Origin: CBDBJR01 sp965206445
GTDB lineage: Bacteria; Pseudomonadota; Gammaproteobacteria; Arenicellales; Poriferihabitantaceae
Assembly (NCBI GenBank): GCA_965206445.1
Contig: CBDBJR010000002.1
Coordinates: 2,108,001 to 2,172,000, forward strand
DNA: 64,000 bases
Direction: 5' to 3'
The notes under the pieces were generated by a model, which did no database searches, was not told the DNA's origin, and saw nothing but the letters and a program-made list of their open reading frames with translations. This document shows positions 34,754 to 45,780 of this stretch, piece by piece. Position 1 is the first letter of the stretch; every line of letters starts with the position of its first letter. The translations under genes and the position numbers were made by a program.

Positions 34754-37700
34754 TCAAACTCCGCCCTCTGGCTGGCCACCATATTCACTCCATTCAGAGG
34801 CATTAACGGCAGCGGCCTCCGGCGGCTTTTCGGCCCCCTCTTCCGGGGCATCCATAAACGCTTCGGACGCTTTATCTTCATGCCGGTCTTTCAATCGACT
34901 CCGCTTCCGGTCGGCATGGAATGCCAGGCCGGTCCCGGCCGGAATCAATCGACCGACGATCACATTCTCCTTCAGCCCGCGCAGGTGATCGATCTTGCCG
35001 TTCACCGATGCGTTGGTCAGCACGCGGGTGGTTTCCTGAAACGATGCGGCCGAAATAAACGATTCGGTCATCAGCGACGCCTTGGTAATGCCGAGTAATA
35101 CCGGATCGCACGCAATCAGCTGTTTTTCCGCCGCCAGCAAATCGTCGTTGGCGCTCAGCACCTCCGATTTTTCCACCTGCTCACCGCGCAGAAAGCGCCC
35201 GTCGCCGGGCGACGTCACTTTGACCTTGCGCAGCATCTGGCGAACGATGACTTCGATGTGCTTGTCGTTGATCTTGACCCCCTGCAACTGATACACGTCC
35301 TGTACTTCATCGACAATATAATCGGCCAGCGCTGCGACGCCGCGGTATTCCAATATATCGCTGGCCAGCTCCGGGCCGTCTACCACGACATCCCCCCGCT
35401 CTACCGTTTCGCCCTCGAACACCTTGATGCCGCTGCGCGACTTGGGGATCAGCGTATCGTGCGTAGCACCGTCTTCATCGGCAATTACCAAACGGTAGCG
35501 GGTCTTGGTCTCTTTGCCAAACGAAACGATCCCGGCGGCACCGGCCAGAATGGCCGGCTCTTTCGGCTTGCGCGCCTCGAATAATTCGGCCACACGCGGC
35601 AGACCGCCGGTAATGTCGCGGGTTTTGGAAAGCTCCTGCGGGATTTTCGCCAGTACGTCACCGCTTTTGACCGACTGACCGTGGGTAACCATCACGGTCG
35701 AATCCGGCTGCAGCGGATACCGGGCCTCGGCCTCTTTGCCGACGATCTTCACCGGCCCGCCTTCGTCATCGATCAACGTAATCGTCGCCTGCTTCTCATG
35801 CGCAATGCCGCCGCGACGGCGTTGCGGATCGAGCACCACATAGGTATTGCGCCCGGTGAGCTCGTCGGTTTGCGTCCTGATCGTAACCCCTTCTTCCATA
35901 TCGGTGAACACGACTTTGCCCGCCACCTCGGTGACGATCGGACGGGTGTGGGGGTCCCAGGCGGACACGATATCGCCGACCCGGACCTTCGATTTGTCCT
36001 TGACCAGCAGCGTCGCCCCATAGGGCAGCTTATGCCGTTCACACTCCCGATCGTGGGCGTCGATGACAACCAATTCGGATGAACGGCTCATGACAATCCG
36101 ATTGCCTTCGCTGTTTACTACCCAATTGGGGTCGCGCAAATGGATCTTGCCTTCGTTCTTGACCTCGATCTGGCTGACCACAGACGCACCAGACACGGCG
36201 CCGCCAATATGGAATGTGCGCATCGTCAACTGAGTGCCCGGCTCGCCAATCGACTGCGCCGCGATCACACCTACCGCTTCGCCGATGTTGATCACGTGGC
36301 CGCGGCCAAGGTCGCGCCCGTAGCATCTCGAACACACCCCGTAACGCGTTTCACAGGTGACCGCCGAGCGGACGCGCACTTCCTGAATATGGGCCGCTTC
36401 GATGGCTTTGACGGCATCTTCATCAATCATCTGATCCCGCGCGACCACCACCTCGCCACTGGCCGGCGCAATAATATCCGCGGCCGGGAAACGGCCTAAA
36501 ATACGCTCGCCGAGCGGCACCACAACTTCGCCGCCCTGGACTTGAAACTGGGCTTTACGCAGCAGCCCGCTGCCGGTGCCGCAATCATCCTCGGTAATCA
36601 CCAGATCCTGGCACACATCCACCAGCCGGCGAGTCAGATAACCGGAATTCGCGGTTTTCAGTGCGGTGTCGGCCAGCCCTTTGCGCGCGCCGTGGGTGGA
36701 AATAAAATACTCCAGAACATCCAGCCCCTCGCGGAAATTCGCCGTGATCGGCGTCTCCATAATCGAGCCGTCCGGCTTGGCCATCAACCCCCGCATGCCG
36801 GCAAGCTGTTTGATTTGCGCATGCGATCCGCGCGCGCCGGAGTCGGCCATCATGTAAATCGAGTTGAACGAGTCCTGCTCGACCCGTTCACCCTGTTTGT
36901 TCTCGATGCGATCAACCGCCAATTCACGCATCATCGACTCCGCCACCTGCTCGTTGGTGCGGGTCCAGATATCAATCACCTTGTTATAGCGCTCGCCGTC
37001 GGTCAGCAATCCGGCGCTGTATTGCTTCTTGATTTCAACCACTTGCTTTTGCGCCCCTGCCAGAATCTTCCCTTTGTCGGGCGGAATCACCATATCGTCG
37101 ACGCCGATCGAGATACCCGCCAGCGCCGCCATGCGAAACCCCATATACATCAATTGGTCGGCAAAAATGACGGTATCCTTCAACCCGGTCAGGCGATACG
37201 AAACATTGATCAGCTCTGAAATCGTTTTCTTCTTCATCAGGCGATCGACCAGCGCAAAGTCCAGGCCGCGCGGCAGAATTTCCGACAGCAGCGCCCGACC
37301 GACCGTGGTATCGACCAATCGACGTTCGCCGGCATCTTCCACCCCGGCGTAGATCGTCATCCTCACCTTCACCCGCGCATGCAAATGCACTTGATGGGTT
37401 TCATAGGCGCGGCGCAGCTCATCGACATCGGAAAAACAGCTGCCGGTACCGCGCGCGGCCGCACTTTCACGCGTCATATAATACAAACCCAGCACAATGT
37501 CCTGGGAGGGCAGAATAACCGGTTCGCCGTTGGCCGAGGACAAAATATTGTTGGTCGGCATCATTAATGAACGCGCTTCCAGTTGGGCTTCGATGGACAA
37601 CGGCACGTGCACCGCCATCTGATCGCCGTCAAAGTCGGCGTTATACGGCGCGCATACCAGCGGATGAAGCTGAATCGCCTTGCCTTCGATCAACACCGGT

Positions 37701-39013
37701 TCAAACGCTTGAATGCCGAGGCGGTGCAGCGTTGGCGCCCGATTCAGCATCACCGGATGCTCGCGAATCACTTCCTCGAGAATATCCCAGACTTCCGGGC
37801 TTTCCTGTTCGACTTTCTTTTTCGCCTCTTTGATGGTATTCGCCAAACCGCGCAACTCGAGTTTGCTGAAGATAAACGGCTTGAACAGCTCCAGCGCCAT
37901 CTTCTTCGGCAAACCGCACTGATGCAGTTTCAGGGTCGGCCCAACGACGATCACCGAACGACCGGAATAATCCACGCGTTTGCCCAGCAGGTTTTGTCGA
38001 AATCGCCCCTGCTTGCCTTTGATCATGTCGGAGATCGATTTCAATTGCCGTCGATTGGTGCCGGTAATGGCTTTGCCACGGCGGCCGTTATCGAGCAGCG
38101 CATCTACCGCCTCCTGCAGCATCCGCTTTTCATTGCGCACGATCAAATCCGGCGCATTCAGATCCAGCAGCCGCTTCAACCGGTTATTGCGATTGATCAC
38201 GCGGCGGTACAAATCATTTAGATCGGAGGTGGCAAATCGGCCGCCTTCCAGCGGCACCAGCGGCCGCAGGTCGGGCGGCAAGACCGGCAATACGTCCATA
38301 ATCATCCAGCCCGGCTTATTGCCCGAACTGATGAAGGCTTCGACCACCTTCAAGCGATTGGACAGCTTTTTGAGCTTGGTTTCGGAGGTGGTTGATTGCA
38401 ATTCTTCGTACAGCCAATCCCGCTCTTCCTTCAAATCGACTTCATTCAACAGCGCCCGAATGGCTTCCGCCCCCATCCCGGCTTCAAATTCGTCGCCGTA
38501 GGTTTCAATCGCCTCGAGATACGCCTCCTCGGTCAGCAAGGCGCCGCGCTTAAAGTCGGTCATACCGGGATCGATGATCACATAGGTCTCAAAATACAGT
38601 ACCCGCTCCATTTCACGCACCGTCATATCGAGCAGCAAACCCAGCCGCGAGGGCAGTGATTTCAAAAACCAGATATGCGCACACGGCACCGCCAATTCGA
38701 TATGCCCCATGCGCTCGCGCCGGACTTTCGATAACGTGACCTCGACACCGCATTTTTCACAGACGACATCACGATGTTTCAGACGCTTGTATTTGCCGCA
38801 CAAACATTCATAGTCGCTCACCGGGCCAAACAGCTTGGCGCAGAACAAACCGTCGCGCTCGGGCCTGAAAGTACGATAGTTAATGGTCTCCGGCTTCTTG
38901 ACTTCGCCAAATGACCAGGAACGAATTTTTTCCGGCGAAGCGATGCTGACACGAATCGAATCGAAATCTTCAGTCAGATCGGCCTGCTTGAACGGGTTGA
39001 AAATATCTCTCAT
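34754..39013 (-). CDS. rpoC: DNA-directed RNA polymerase subunit beta'
   Basis: 1419 residues. The zinc ribbon CLCGKYKRLKHRDVVCEKCG near residue 70, the catalytic magnesium loop YNADFDGDQMAV near 460, the bridge helix and trigger-loop region (GARGSHAQIKQLAGMRGLM) and the second zinc site with CETRYGVCSRCYG are all present. Ends with an acidic tail. It starts 48 bp after rpoB. Confidence 0.99.
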   Translation of the reverse strand: MRDIFNPFKQADLTEDFDSIRVSIASPEKIRSWSFGEVKKPETINYRTFRPERDGLFCAKLFGPVSDYECLCGKYKRLKHRDVVCEKCGVEVTLSKVRRERMGHIELAVPCAHIWFLKSLPSRLGLLLDMTVREMERVLYFETYVIIDPGMTDFKRGALLTEEAYLEAIETYGDEFEAGMGAEAIRALLNEVDLKEERDWLYEELQSTTSETKLKKLSNRLKVVEAFISSGNKPGWMIMDVLPVLPPDLRPLVPLEGGRFATSDLNDLYRRVINRNNRLKRLLDLNAPDLIVRNEKRMLQEAVDALLDNGRRGKAITGTNRRQLKSISDMIKGKQGRFRQNLLGKRVDYSGRSVIVVGPTLKLHQCGLPKKMALELFKPFIFSKLELRGLANTIKEAKKKVEQESPEVWDILEEVIREHPVMLNRAPTLHRLGIQAFEPVLIEGKAIQLHPLVCAPYNADFDGDQMAVHVPLSIEAQLEARSLMMPTNNILSSANGEPVILPSQDIVLGLYYMTRESAAARGTGSCFSDVDELRRAYETHQVHLHARVKVRMTIYAGVEDAGERRLVDTTVGRALLSEILPRGLDFALVDRLMKKKTISELINVSYRLTGLKDTVIFADQLMYMGFRMAALAGISIGVDDMVIPPDKGKILAGAQKQVVEIKKQYSAGLLTDGERYNKVIDIWTRTNEQVAESMMRELAVDRIENKQGERVEQDSFNSIYMMADSGARGSHAQIKQLAGMRGLMAKPDGSIMETPITANFREGLDVLEYFISTHGARKGLADTALKTANSGYLTRRLVDVCQDLVITEDDCGTGSGLLRKAQFQVQGGEVVVPLGERILGRFPAADIIAPASGEVVVARDQMIDEDAVKAIEAAHIQEVRVRSAVTCETRYGVCSRCYGRDLGRGHVINIGEAVGVIAAQSIGEPGTQLTMRTFHIGGAVSGASVVSQIEVKNEGKIHLRDPNWVVNSEGNRIVMSRSSELVVIDAHDRECERHKLPYGATLLVKDKSKVRVGDIVSAWDPHTRPIVTEVAGKVVFTDMEEGVTIRTQTDELTGRNTYVVLDPQRRRGGIAHEKQATITLIDDEGGPVKIVGKEAEARYPLQPDSTVMVTHGQSVKSGDVLAKIPQELSKTRDITGGLPRVAELFEARKPKEPAILAGAAGIVSFGKETKTRYRLVIADEDGATHDTLIPKSRSGIKVFEGETVERGDVVVDGPELASDILEYRGVAALADYIVDEVQDVYQLQGVKINDKHIEVIVRQMLRKVKVTSPGDGRFLRGEQVEKSEVLSANDDLLAAEKQLIACDPVLLGITKASLMTESFISAASFQETTRVLTNASVNGKIDHLRGLKENVIVGRLIPAGTGLAFHADRKRSRLKDRHEDKASEAFMDAPEEGAEKPPEAAAVNASEWSEYGGQPEGGV

Positions 39014-39061
39014 TTTGCTCTGCCCTTGTATGAAATCGATACTTCAGATGATCGAAGACAA

Positions 39062-42000
39062 TTAGTGAAACGACTGCTTAAGCTCGATATCGAGACCCAA
39101 TGCGCGAATTTCTTTCACCAAAACATTGAATGACTCGGGCATACCGGCATCCATGCCGTGGTCGCCGCGTACAATGTTTTCATAAATTTTAGATCGGCCG
39201 CCCACATCGTCAGACTTTACCGTCAGCATTTCCTGCAGGGTATAGGAGGCGCCGTAGGCTTCCAGCGCCCAGACTTCCATCTCCCCAAACCGCTGCCCAC
39301 CAAACTGCGCCTTGCCGCCCAGCGGCTGCTGCGTAATCAAACTGTACGGGCCTGTGGAGCGGGCATGCATTTTATCGTCCACCAAATGATTGAGTTTCAA
39401 AATATACATATAACCGCAGGTGACCGGGCGTTCAAACGCCTCACCGGTGCGACCGTCGTACAATCGCGTCTGACCGCTTTCCGGCAGTCCGGCCAGCTGC
39501 AGCATGCTTTTGATTTCATTTTCGTGCGCACCGTCAAAAACCGGCGTCGCCATTGGCACACCGTCACACAAATTGCCCGCCAGATGCATAACCTCATCAT
39601 CGCTGAATGAATCGAGGCCCTCTTTTTTGCTGCCGGTGTTATACGTTTTATCGAGGAATTTACGCAGGCGCTCGACTTTCGCGTTCTTGCGCAGCAGCTC
39701 ACCAATCTGGAGCCCGAGATTTTTTGCCGCCCAGCCCAGATGCGTCTCCAGCACCTGACCGACGTTCATGCGTGACGGCACACCGAGCGGGTTCAGGCAG
39801 ATATCGATCGCCGTGCCATCCTCCATATACGGCATATCCTCGGCCGGCACGATCTTCGAGATAACGCCTTTATTGCCATGCCGGCCCGCTATTTTGTCAC
39901 CCACTTGCAGCCGGCGCTTGACCGCAACGAAGACTTTGACGATCTTCAATACCCCCGGCACCAGATCATCACCCATCTGAATTTTTTCACGCTTCTCCTC
40001 AAAGCGTCGATCAAAGTCGTTCCGCTGCGCCTCCAGCTGCTCACGAATCTTTTCAATCGCCAGATTCGCCTTCTCATCGCGCAGGCGAATCTCGAACCAT
40101 TTTTCCCGGGGCAATTGCATCAAATATTCCTGCGAGACCCGGCTGCCGAGCTCGAGACCGTCCGGCCCGCCCTCGGAAATCTGGTCATGCAGTAATTTCT
40201 CAATCCGCGCGTAGGAATCTTCTATCACGATGCGCAGTTGATCATTCAGATTCTTGCGCACCTCCGCCAGCTCGCTATCATCGTTGGCGGCCGCACGCGC
40301 GTCTTTGGTCAACCCCTCGCGGGTGAGCACTTGCACGTCGATAACCGTCCCTTTCATGCCCGATTTCAACCGCAGCGAGGTATCTTTTACATCCGACGCC
40401 TTTTCACCGAATATGGCGCGTAGCAGCTTCTCTTCGGGCGTCAACTGGGTTTCCCCCCTGGGCGTAATCTTGCCGACCAGAATGTCACTCGCGGTTACCT
40501 TGGCGCCGATATAAACGATGCCGAACTCGTCCAGCTTGGATAGGGCGCCCTCGCCTACGTTGGGGATATCCCGACTGATTTCTTCCGGCCCGAGTTTGGT
40601 ATCCCGGGCGGTGCAAATCAGCTCTTCGATATGGATAGAGGTGTAGGTTTCATCTTTGACCAGCCGTTCGGAAATCAGAATCGAGTCTTCAAAGTTATAG
40701 CCATTCCACGGCATGAACGCGATCAGCACGTTGCGCCCAAGCGCCAACTCCCCCATGTCGGTAGACGGCCCGTCGGCCAGGACATCACCGCGTGACACCG
40801 TATCGCCGAGCTGGACCAGCGGCCGCTGATTGATCGTCGTGTTCTGATTGGAACGCTGGTATTTAATCAGGTTATAGATATCGACCCCGGGCTCGCCTTC
40901 AATGCTTTCATTATCGCTGGCCCGCACGACGATGCGCGAGGCATCCACAGAATCGACCATCCCGCCTCGTCTGGCAACCACCGTGACCCCGGAATCAATC
41001 GCTACGGTGCGCTCCATACCGGTTCCAACCAGCGGCTTTTCGCTTTTCAACAGCGGCACCGCTTGACGCTGCATATTGGACCCCATCAGTGCTCGGTTGG
41101 CGTCGTCATGCTCGAGAAAAGGAATCAGGGAAGCGGCGACAGAAACCAGTTGCAGCGGCGCCACATCGATATAATCGATATCTTCCGGCGAGGCGAAAGA
41201 AAACTCGTCTTTATGTCGGCAGGATACCAACTGCTCGGCAAACCGACCGGTTTTATCCAGCTTTGCATTCGCCTGGGCAATCACATATTTATGCTCTTCA
41301 ATGGACGATAAAAAATCCACCTCGGCAGTCACCCGACCATCCTCCACCTTGCGGTAGGGCGTGGCGAGAAAGCCGTATTCGTTGGCACGGGCAAAACACG
41401 CCAGCGAATTAATCAAGCCGATATTCGGCCCTTCGGGCGTTTCAATCGGGCATATCCGACCGTAATGCGTCGGATGCACATCGCGCACTTCAAACCCGGC
41501 CCGCTCACGGGTAAGCCCGCCCGGCCCCAAAGCCGAAACCCGGCGCTTATGCGTCACCTCCGACAGCGGATTGGTCTGGTCCATAAACTGGGATAGCTGG
41601 CTGGAACCGAAAAATTCGCGCACCACCGCCGCCACCGGCTTGGCATTGATCAAGTCCTGCGGTGTCAGGTTTTCACTTTCCACCAGATTCAGGCGCTCCT
41701 TGACCGCCCGTTCGACCCGAACCAGGCCGATGCGAAACTGGTTTTCAACCAATTCGCCGACCGAACGCAGCCGGCGGTTGCTCAGATTGTCGATATCATC
41801 GGTCTCGCCGCTGCCGTTCCTAATTGCCACGATCTCTTTCATGACATCAACGATGTCCTGCTTGTTTAACGTGCCGGGGCCTTCGTCGGTTTCACGTCGC
41901 AGACGGCGGTTGAGCTTCATTCGGCCGACTGCGGAGAGATCGTACCGAGTCGAATTGAAAAACAAGTTATTGAACAGCGTGCTCGAGGCTTCCTTGGTTG

Positions 42001-43141
42001 GCGGCTCGCCCGGGCGCATCATGCGATAAATTTCGACCCGCGCCTCCTCTTCGGAGCGCGTGGGATCGATGCGCAGCGTATCGGCAATAAACCCCCCGCA
42101 GTCGATATTGTTGGTGTAAATCGTTTCGATCTGCTCGATGCCGTTGTCGCGCAGCCGCTGCAACAACTCCTCGGTGATTTCTCGATTCGCTTCGGCCAAC
42201 AGCTCGCCGCTATCCGTATCGATAATATCTTTTGCCAGCACCCGACCGGCAATGTACTCATTGGGCACCTCGAACCGGCTGACGCCGGCCTTGTTCAGGG
42301 CTTTGATGTGCCGCTTGGTGATGCGCTTTTCCGCTTCGACCAGCACTTTGCCCTTGGCATCCTTGAGATCGAATTCGAACTGCTGACCGTGCAGCCGCTC
42401 GGCGACAAACTGCATGCTGCTGCTTGCTTCACCCAGGGTGATAGATTCGTTCTCGAAAAACATCGACAGAATTTCTTCCGTGCTGTAGCCCAATGCGCGC
42501 AGTATGATAGTCGCCGGCAGCTTGCGGCGCCGGTCAATGCGGATATACAGCAGATCTTTGGGGTCGAATTCCAGATCCAGCCACGAGCCGCGATAGGGAA
42601 TAACACGCGCGGAGAAAAGCAATTTGCGCGACACGTGCGTCTTGCCACCGTCATGGTCGAAGATAACGCCGGGCGAGCGATGCAGCTGTGACACGATGAC
42701 GCGCTCGGTGCCGTTGATGACAAAAGTGCCGTTATCGGTCATCAACGGCATGTCGCCGAGAAACACTTCCTGTTCGATTACGTTTTTGGGTTTCTTGTCT
42801 CTGCCGCTTTTATTAAAAATAACCAGCCGCAGAATCACCCGCAGCGGCGAACAGTAAATCAGACCGTGCCGCATGCATTCGGTAATATCGAACCGGGGTG
42901 CGCCGAGATGATAGCTGACAAAATCAAGCATCACACAGCCGTTGTAGCTTTCAATCGGAAAAACCGATTTGAACGCCGCCTGGATGCCGCGATCGATCCG
43001 CTGCTCCGGTGCGGTATCGGCCTGCAAATAGCGATAATACGACTCCTTCTGCGTGGCCAGAAGATACGGCACCTTAAAATCGTCGGAGCGCTTGCTGAAA
43101 TTCTTGCGAATGCGCTTTTTCTCAGCGAAAGAATAACCCAT
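39062..43141 (-). CDS. rpoB: DNA-directed RNA polymerase subunit beta
   Basis: 1359 residues. The rifampicin pocket region SSQLSQFMDQTNPLSEVTHKRRVSALGPGG has the usual sensitive-type residues, followed by HPTHYGRICPIETPEGPNIGLI; C-terminal GGQRFGEMEVWALEAYGA and DDVGGRSKIYENIV contact beta'. Complete, with no frameshift. Confidence 0.99.
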   Translation of the reverse strand: MGYSFAEKKRIRKNFSKRSDDFKVPYLLATQKESYYRYLQADTAPEQRIDRGIQAAFKSVFPIESYNGCVMLDFVSYHLGAPRFDITECMRHGLIYCSPLRVILRLVIFNKSGRDKKPKNVIEQEVFLGDMPLMTDNGTFVINGTERVIVSQLHRSPGVIFDHDGGKTHVSRKLLFSARVIPYRGSWLDLEFDPKDLLYIRIDRRRKLPATIILRALGYSTEEILSMFFENESITLGEASSSMQFVAERLHGQQFEFDLKDAKGKVLVEAEKRITKRHIKALNKAGVSRFEVPNEYIAGRVLAKDIIDTDSGELLAEANREITEELLQRLRDNGIEQIETIYTNNIDCGGFIADTLRIDPTRSEEEARVEIYRMMRPGEPPTKEASSTLFNNLFFNSTRYDLSAVGRMKLNRRLRRETDEGPGTLNKQDIVDVMKEIVAIRNGSGETDDIDNLSNRRLRSVGELVENQFRIGLVRVERAVKERLNLVESENLTPQDLINAKPVAAVVREFFGSSQLSQFMDQTNPLSEVTHKRRVSALGPGGLTRERAGFEVRDVHPTHYGRICPIETPEGPNIGLINSLACFARANEYGFLATPYRKVEDGRVTAEVDFLSSIEEHKYVIAQANAKLDKTGRFAEQLVSCRHKDEFSFASPEDIDYIDVAPLQLVSVAASLIPFLEHDDANRALMGSNMQRQAVPLLKSEKPLVGTGMERTVAIDSGVTVVARRGGMVDSVDASRIVVRASDNESIEGEPGVDIYNLIKYQRSNQNTTINQRPLVQLGDTVSRGDVLADGPSTDMGELALGRNVLIAFMPWNGYNFEDSILISERLVKDETYTSIHIEELICTARDTKLGPEEISRDIPNVGEGALSKLDEFGIVYIGAKVTASDILVGKITPRGETQLTPEEKLLRAIFGEKASDVKDTSLRLKSGMKGTVIDVQVLTREGLTKDARAAANDDSELAEVRKNLNDQLRIVIEDSYARIEKLLHDQISEGGPDGLELGSRVSQEYLMQLPREKWFEIRLRDEKANLAIEKIREQLEAQRNDFDRRFEEKREKIQMGDDLVPGVLKIVKVFVAVKRRLQVGDKIAGRHGNKGVISKIVPAEDMPYMEDGTAIDICLNPLGVPSRMNVGQVLETHLGWAAKNLGLQIGELLRKNAKVERLRKFLDKTYNTGSKKEGLDSFSDDEVMHLAGNLCDGVPMATPVFDGAHENEIKSMLQLAGLPESGQTRLYDGRTGEAFERPVTCGYMYILKLNHLVDDKMHARSTGPYSLITQQPLGGKAQFGGQRFGEMEVWALEAYGASYTLQEMLTVKSDDVGGRSKIYENIVRGDHGMDAGMPESFNVLVKEIRALGLDIELKQSFH

Positions 43142-43251
43142 ATTTATCCTCTAAATCTGTTCGTACTAACCGTATCGATAAACAGCTCGACCTTGTCGCT
43201 TGCCGGGATACCCCGGATTGACCCTGTCAATCATCTGCCCGGCGCGCCTAT

Positions 43252-43330
43252 AAAAAAGCCGGTTCCGTTCATATCGCGTCATCGCGCCTGCGAACAACCC
43301 GACGGGCTATCTACAGGCGCAAACACCGGC
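43252..43330 (-). terminator. Attenuator-like hairpin between rplL and rpoB
   Basis: In the minus-strand transcript GCCGGT (43330-43325) pairs with ACCGGC (43263-43258), enclosing a second stem GCGCCTG/CAGGCGC (43320-43314 with 43290-43284); six U residues follow at once (43257-43252). E. coli has a partial terminator in the same place that lowers rpoBC expression relative to rplJL, so I read this as its counterpart. Confidence 0.6.
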
Positions 43331-43374
43331 ATCGACTTCATCCGGCCGGGGACTATTTGCAAGCGCAAAACAAC

Positions 43375-43755
43375 CTACTTGATTTCGGCCGTTGCGCCGG
43401 CTTCCTCGAGCTGTTTTTTTATCGCTTCGGCTTCATCCTTGGTGACTCCGCCTTTAACCGAAGACGGCGCGCCTTCCACCAGATCTTTGGCCTCTTTCAG
43501 CCCCAGACTGGTGACGCTGCGAACCGTCTTGATCACGCCCACCTTCTTGTCGCCAAAGCCGGTCAGCACAACTTCAAACTCGGTTTTTTCTTCGACCTCC
43601 CCGGCCTCTCCATCGGCGGCCGCAGGGCCGGCAGCGACGGCTACCGCCGCCGCAGAGACACCAAATTTTTCCTCCATATCCTTGATCAATTCGGATAGGT
43701 CGAGAACGGACATATCGGCGATTGCGGTAAGGACTTCTTCTTTACTTAAAGCCAT
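43375..43755 (-). CDS. rplL: 50S ribosomal protein L7/L12
   Basis: 126 residues. N-terminal dimerisation helices (1-33), an Ala/Gly/Glu hinge (about 38-55) and the globular C-terminal domain with FGDKKVGVIKTVRSVTSLGLKEAKDLVE. It forms the stalk that recruits translation GTPases. Preceded by rplJ after 60 bp. Confidence 0.98.
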   Translation of the reverse strand: MALSKEEVLTAIADMSVLDLSELIKDMEEKFGVSAAAVAVAAGPAAADGEAGEVEEKTEFEVVLTGFGDKKVGVIKTVRSVTSLGLKEAKDLVEGAPSSVKGGVTKDEAEAIKKQLEEAGATAEIK

Positions 43756-43815
43756 GGCTTTTCACTCCTGATAGCTGGAAAACAAAAAAAATGAAAACGA
43801 TTCGGATTAAACAAC

Positions 43816-44340
43816 TCAAGCCGCCGACCTGGCTTTTGCCACTGCGGCAAGCGTGCGTACAAACCGGGCGGGGATTTCGTTGAGCGTGGCCGCCATATTC
43901 TGCACCGGCGCGGTCATCGTGCCCATCAGCTTTGCGATCAACTCATCCCGGTTCGGCAGTTTGGCCAGACGTTCGATCATAGCCGCATCGATTGGCGCGC
44001 CCTGCATCACCCCCGCGGTGATTTTCAACTGCTCGTTGTGCTGAGCAAAGTCGGACATTACTTTGGCGACTGCAACCGGGTCGGCGCACACCGATAAAAT
44101 CACCGGACCGACAAAACGCTCGGCCAGACATTCAAAATCGGTCTCTCGAACGGCGCGCCGGGCGAGATTGTTTTTCACCACCTTTACCCATACGCCGGCG
44201 TTGCGGGCCGCTTTACGCAGCTCGGTCAACTGGGCAACGGACAATCCGCGATACTCGGCAACCACGCCGGCCTGCGCCGACCCCAATACGTCGGTTACGG
44301 TATCGACGACCGCTTTTTTCTGGTTAAAATTCAAACTCAT
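43816..44340 (-). CDS. rplJ: 50S ribosomal protein L10
   Basis: 174 residues, the stalk base. MSLNFNQKKAVVDTV, EYRGLSVAQLTELRKAARNAGV and the C-terminal helix that binds L12 dimers are present. In E. coli L10-L12 represses its own leader; the 229-bp gap before rplA end is suitable for such a leader, although I did not fold it. ATG 44340 is preferred over an upstream in-frame start. Confidence 0.97.
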   Translation of the reverse strand: MSLNFNQKKAVVDTVTDVLGSAQAGVVAEYRGLSVAQLTELRKAARNAGVWVKVVKNNLARRAVRETDFECLAERFVGPVILSVCADPVAVAKVMSDFAQHNEQLKITAGVMQGAPIDAAMIERLAKLPNRDELIAKLMGTMTAPVQNMAATLNEIPARFVRTLAAVAKARSAA

Positions 44341-44569
44341 AATCAAGCACACTCCCGCTAAACGCCCACCAAACAACTATCGTATCCCGTACCGGACAAC
44401 CCTGAGGCAGCTACGGCTGCCCACCAACACGGCGCCGGGCCGGCACACCCGGCAACGGCACTCAAACGCACCCAAACGTTCTATGCCCCACCTGTTTTAT
44501 TGCCGGTACGACCGGGCCGGCCGTGCTATGACACTCGCGAGACCCGACCGAGACGCATGGGTTCGCATG

Positions 44570-45271
44570 CTACTTGAGCGCCTCAATGCTGTGGCGGTCG
44601 ATTTTCAGCCCCGGCCCCATCGTGCTCGACAGCGCCACCCGGCGAATGTACTGTCCTTTGGCGGCAGCCGGTTTGGACTTGAGCAGGGCCGACATCAATG
44701 CGTTCAAATTGGTCGCCAGATCAGCGCCGGGAAACGACGCTTTGCCAATCGGGCAATGAATGATACCGGCCTTATCGATGCGGTACTGCACCTGCCCCGA
44801 TTTTGCATCCCGCACCGCTTTGGCCACATCGCCGGTTACCGTTCCCACTTTCGGGTTTGGCATGAGCCCGCGCGGGCCAAGAATCTGGCCAAGCCGGCCA
44901 ACCACTCGCATACTGTCCGGGGTTGCAATGCAGATATCAAAGTCGATCTGACCTTTTTGGACCGCCTCCGCCAGCTCATCAAGGCCGACCAGATCAGCGC
45001 CGGCGGATTGTGCCAACTCGGCATTTTCGCCATCGGCAAACACCGCCACCCGAACCGTTTTGCCGGTGCCTTTGGGCAGCACCGTGGCGCCACGCACGTT
45101 TTGATCGGACTTGCGCGGGTTAACGCCCAGATTGACCGCCGCATCGACACTCTCATCAAATCGGGCGCAAGCGGCCGTTTTAATCAAATCAAGCGCCTGC
45201 TCGAGCAGATACAGTTTGCCCGGCGTCACTTGCTCGTGCACCGATTTCATTCGCTTACTCAGCTTCGCCAT
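44570..45271 (-). CDS. rplA: 50S ribosomal protein L1
   Basis: 233 residues. Forms the mobile L1 stalk at the E site and represses the rplKA mRNA in E. coli. LGVNPRKSDQNVRGATVLPKGTGK and LGPRGLMPNPKVGTVT are signature blocks. ATG 45271 overlaps the rplK stop by one base (TGATG). Confidence 0.98.
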   Translation of the reverse strand: MAKLSKRMKSVHEQVTPGKLYLLEQALDLIKTAACARFDESVDAAVNLGVNPRKSDQNVRGATVLPKGTGKTVRVAVFADGENAELAQSAGADLVGLDELAEAVQKGQIDFDICIATPDSMRVVGRLGQILGPRGLMPNPKVGTVTGDVAKAVRDAKSGQVQYRIDKAGIIHCPIGKASFPGADLATNLNALMSALLKSKPAAAKGQYIRRVALSSTMGPGLKIDRHSIEALK

Positions 45272-45705
45272 CACGCTGCCTCTTCCACTTCGATACCCAT
45301 GCTGCGGGCGCTGCCGGCAATAATGCGCACCGCACGATCAAGATCATACGCATTCAAGTCGGACTCCTTGGCTTTGGCGATTTCCTCCAGCTGCAAGCGG
45401 GTTACCCGCCCCACTTTATTGCGGTTCGGCACATCGCTGCCCTTGCCGATGCCGGCCGCCTGTTTTAACAAAACCGCCGCCGGCGGGGTTTTCTTGATAA
45501 AGGTGAAACTCTTATCGACGTACACCGTGATCACCACCGGAATCGGCATACCCTTTTCCATATCGGCCGTTTCGGCGTTGAACGCTTTGCAGAATTCCAT
45601 TATGTTAAGCCCATACTGACCCAGCGCCGGCCCCACCGGCGGGCTCGGCTTGGCGTCCCCTGCCGGCACCTGCAGCTTGATATAGGTATTGATTTTTTTC
45701 GCCAT
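45271..45705 (-). CDS. rplK: 50S ribosomal protein L11
   Basis: 144 residues. Part of the GTPase-associated centre, required for RelA activation. The proline-rich PSPPVGPALGQYGLNIMEFCK segment (thiostrepton-binding) and the C-terminal RNA-binding domain ending GTARSMGIEVE-like sequence are present. 75 bp after nusG. Confidence 0.98.
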   Translation of the reverse strand: MAKKINTYIKLQVPAGDAKPSPPVGPALGQYGLNIMEFCKAFNAETADMEKGMPIPVVITVYVDKSFTFIKKTPPAAVLLKQAAGIGKGSDVPNRNKVGRVTRLQLEEIAKAKESDLNAYDLDRAVRIIAGSARSMGIEVEEAA

Positions 45706-45780
45706 CTTAGTGTCACCCCCAACAGATACAAGCGCCCGGCCACTGCCCGGCGGTTCGATTAAACAAAGCCAGACTCCGGA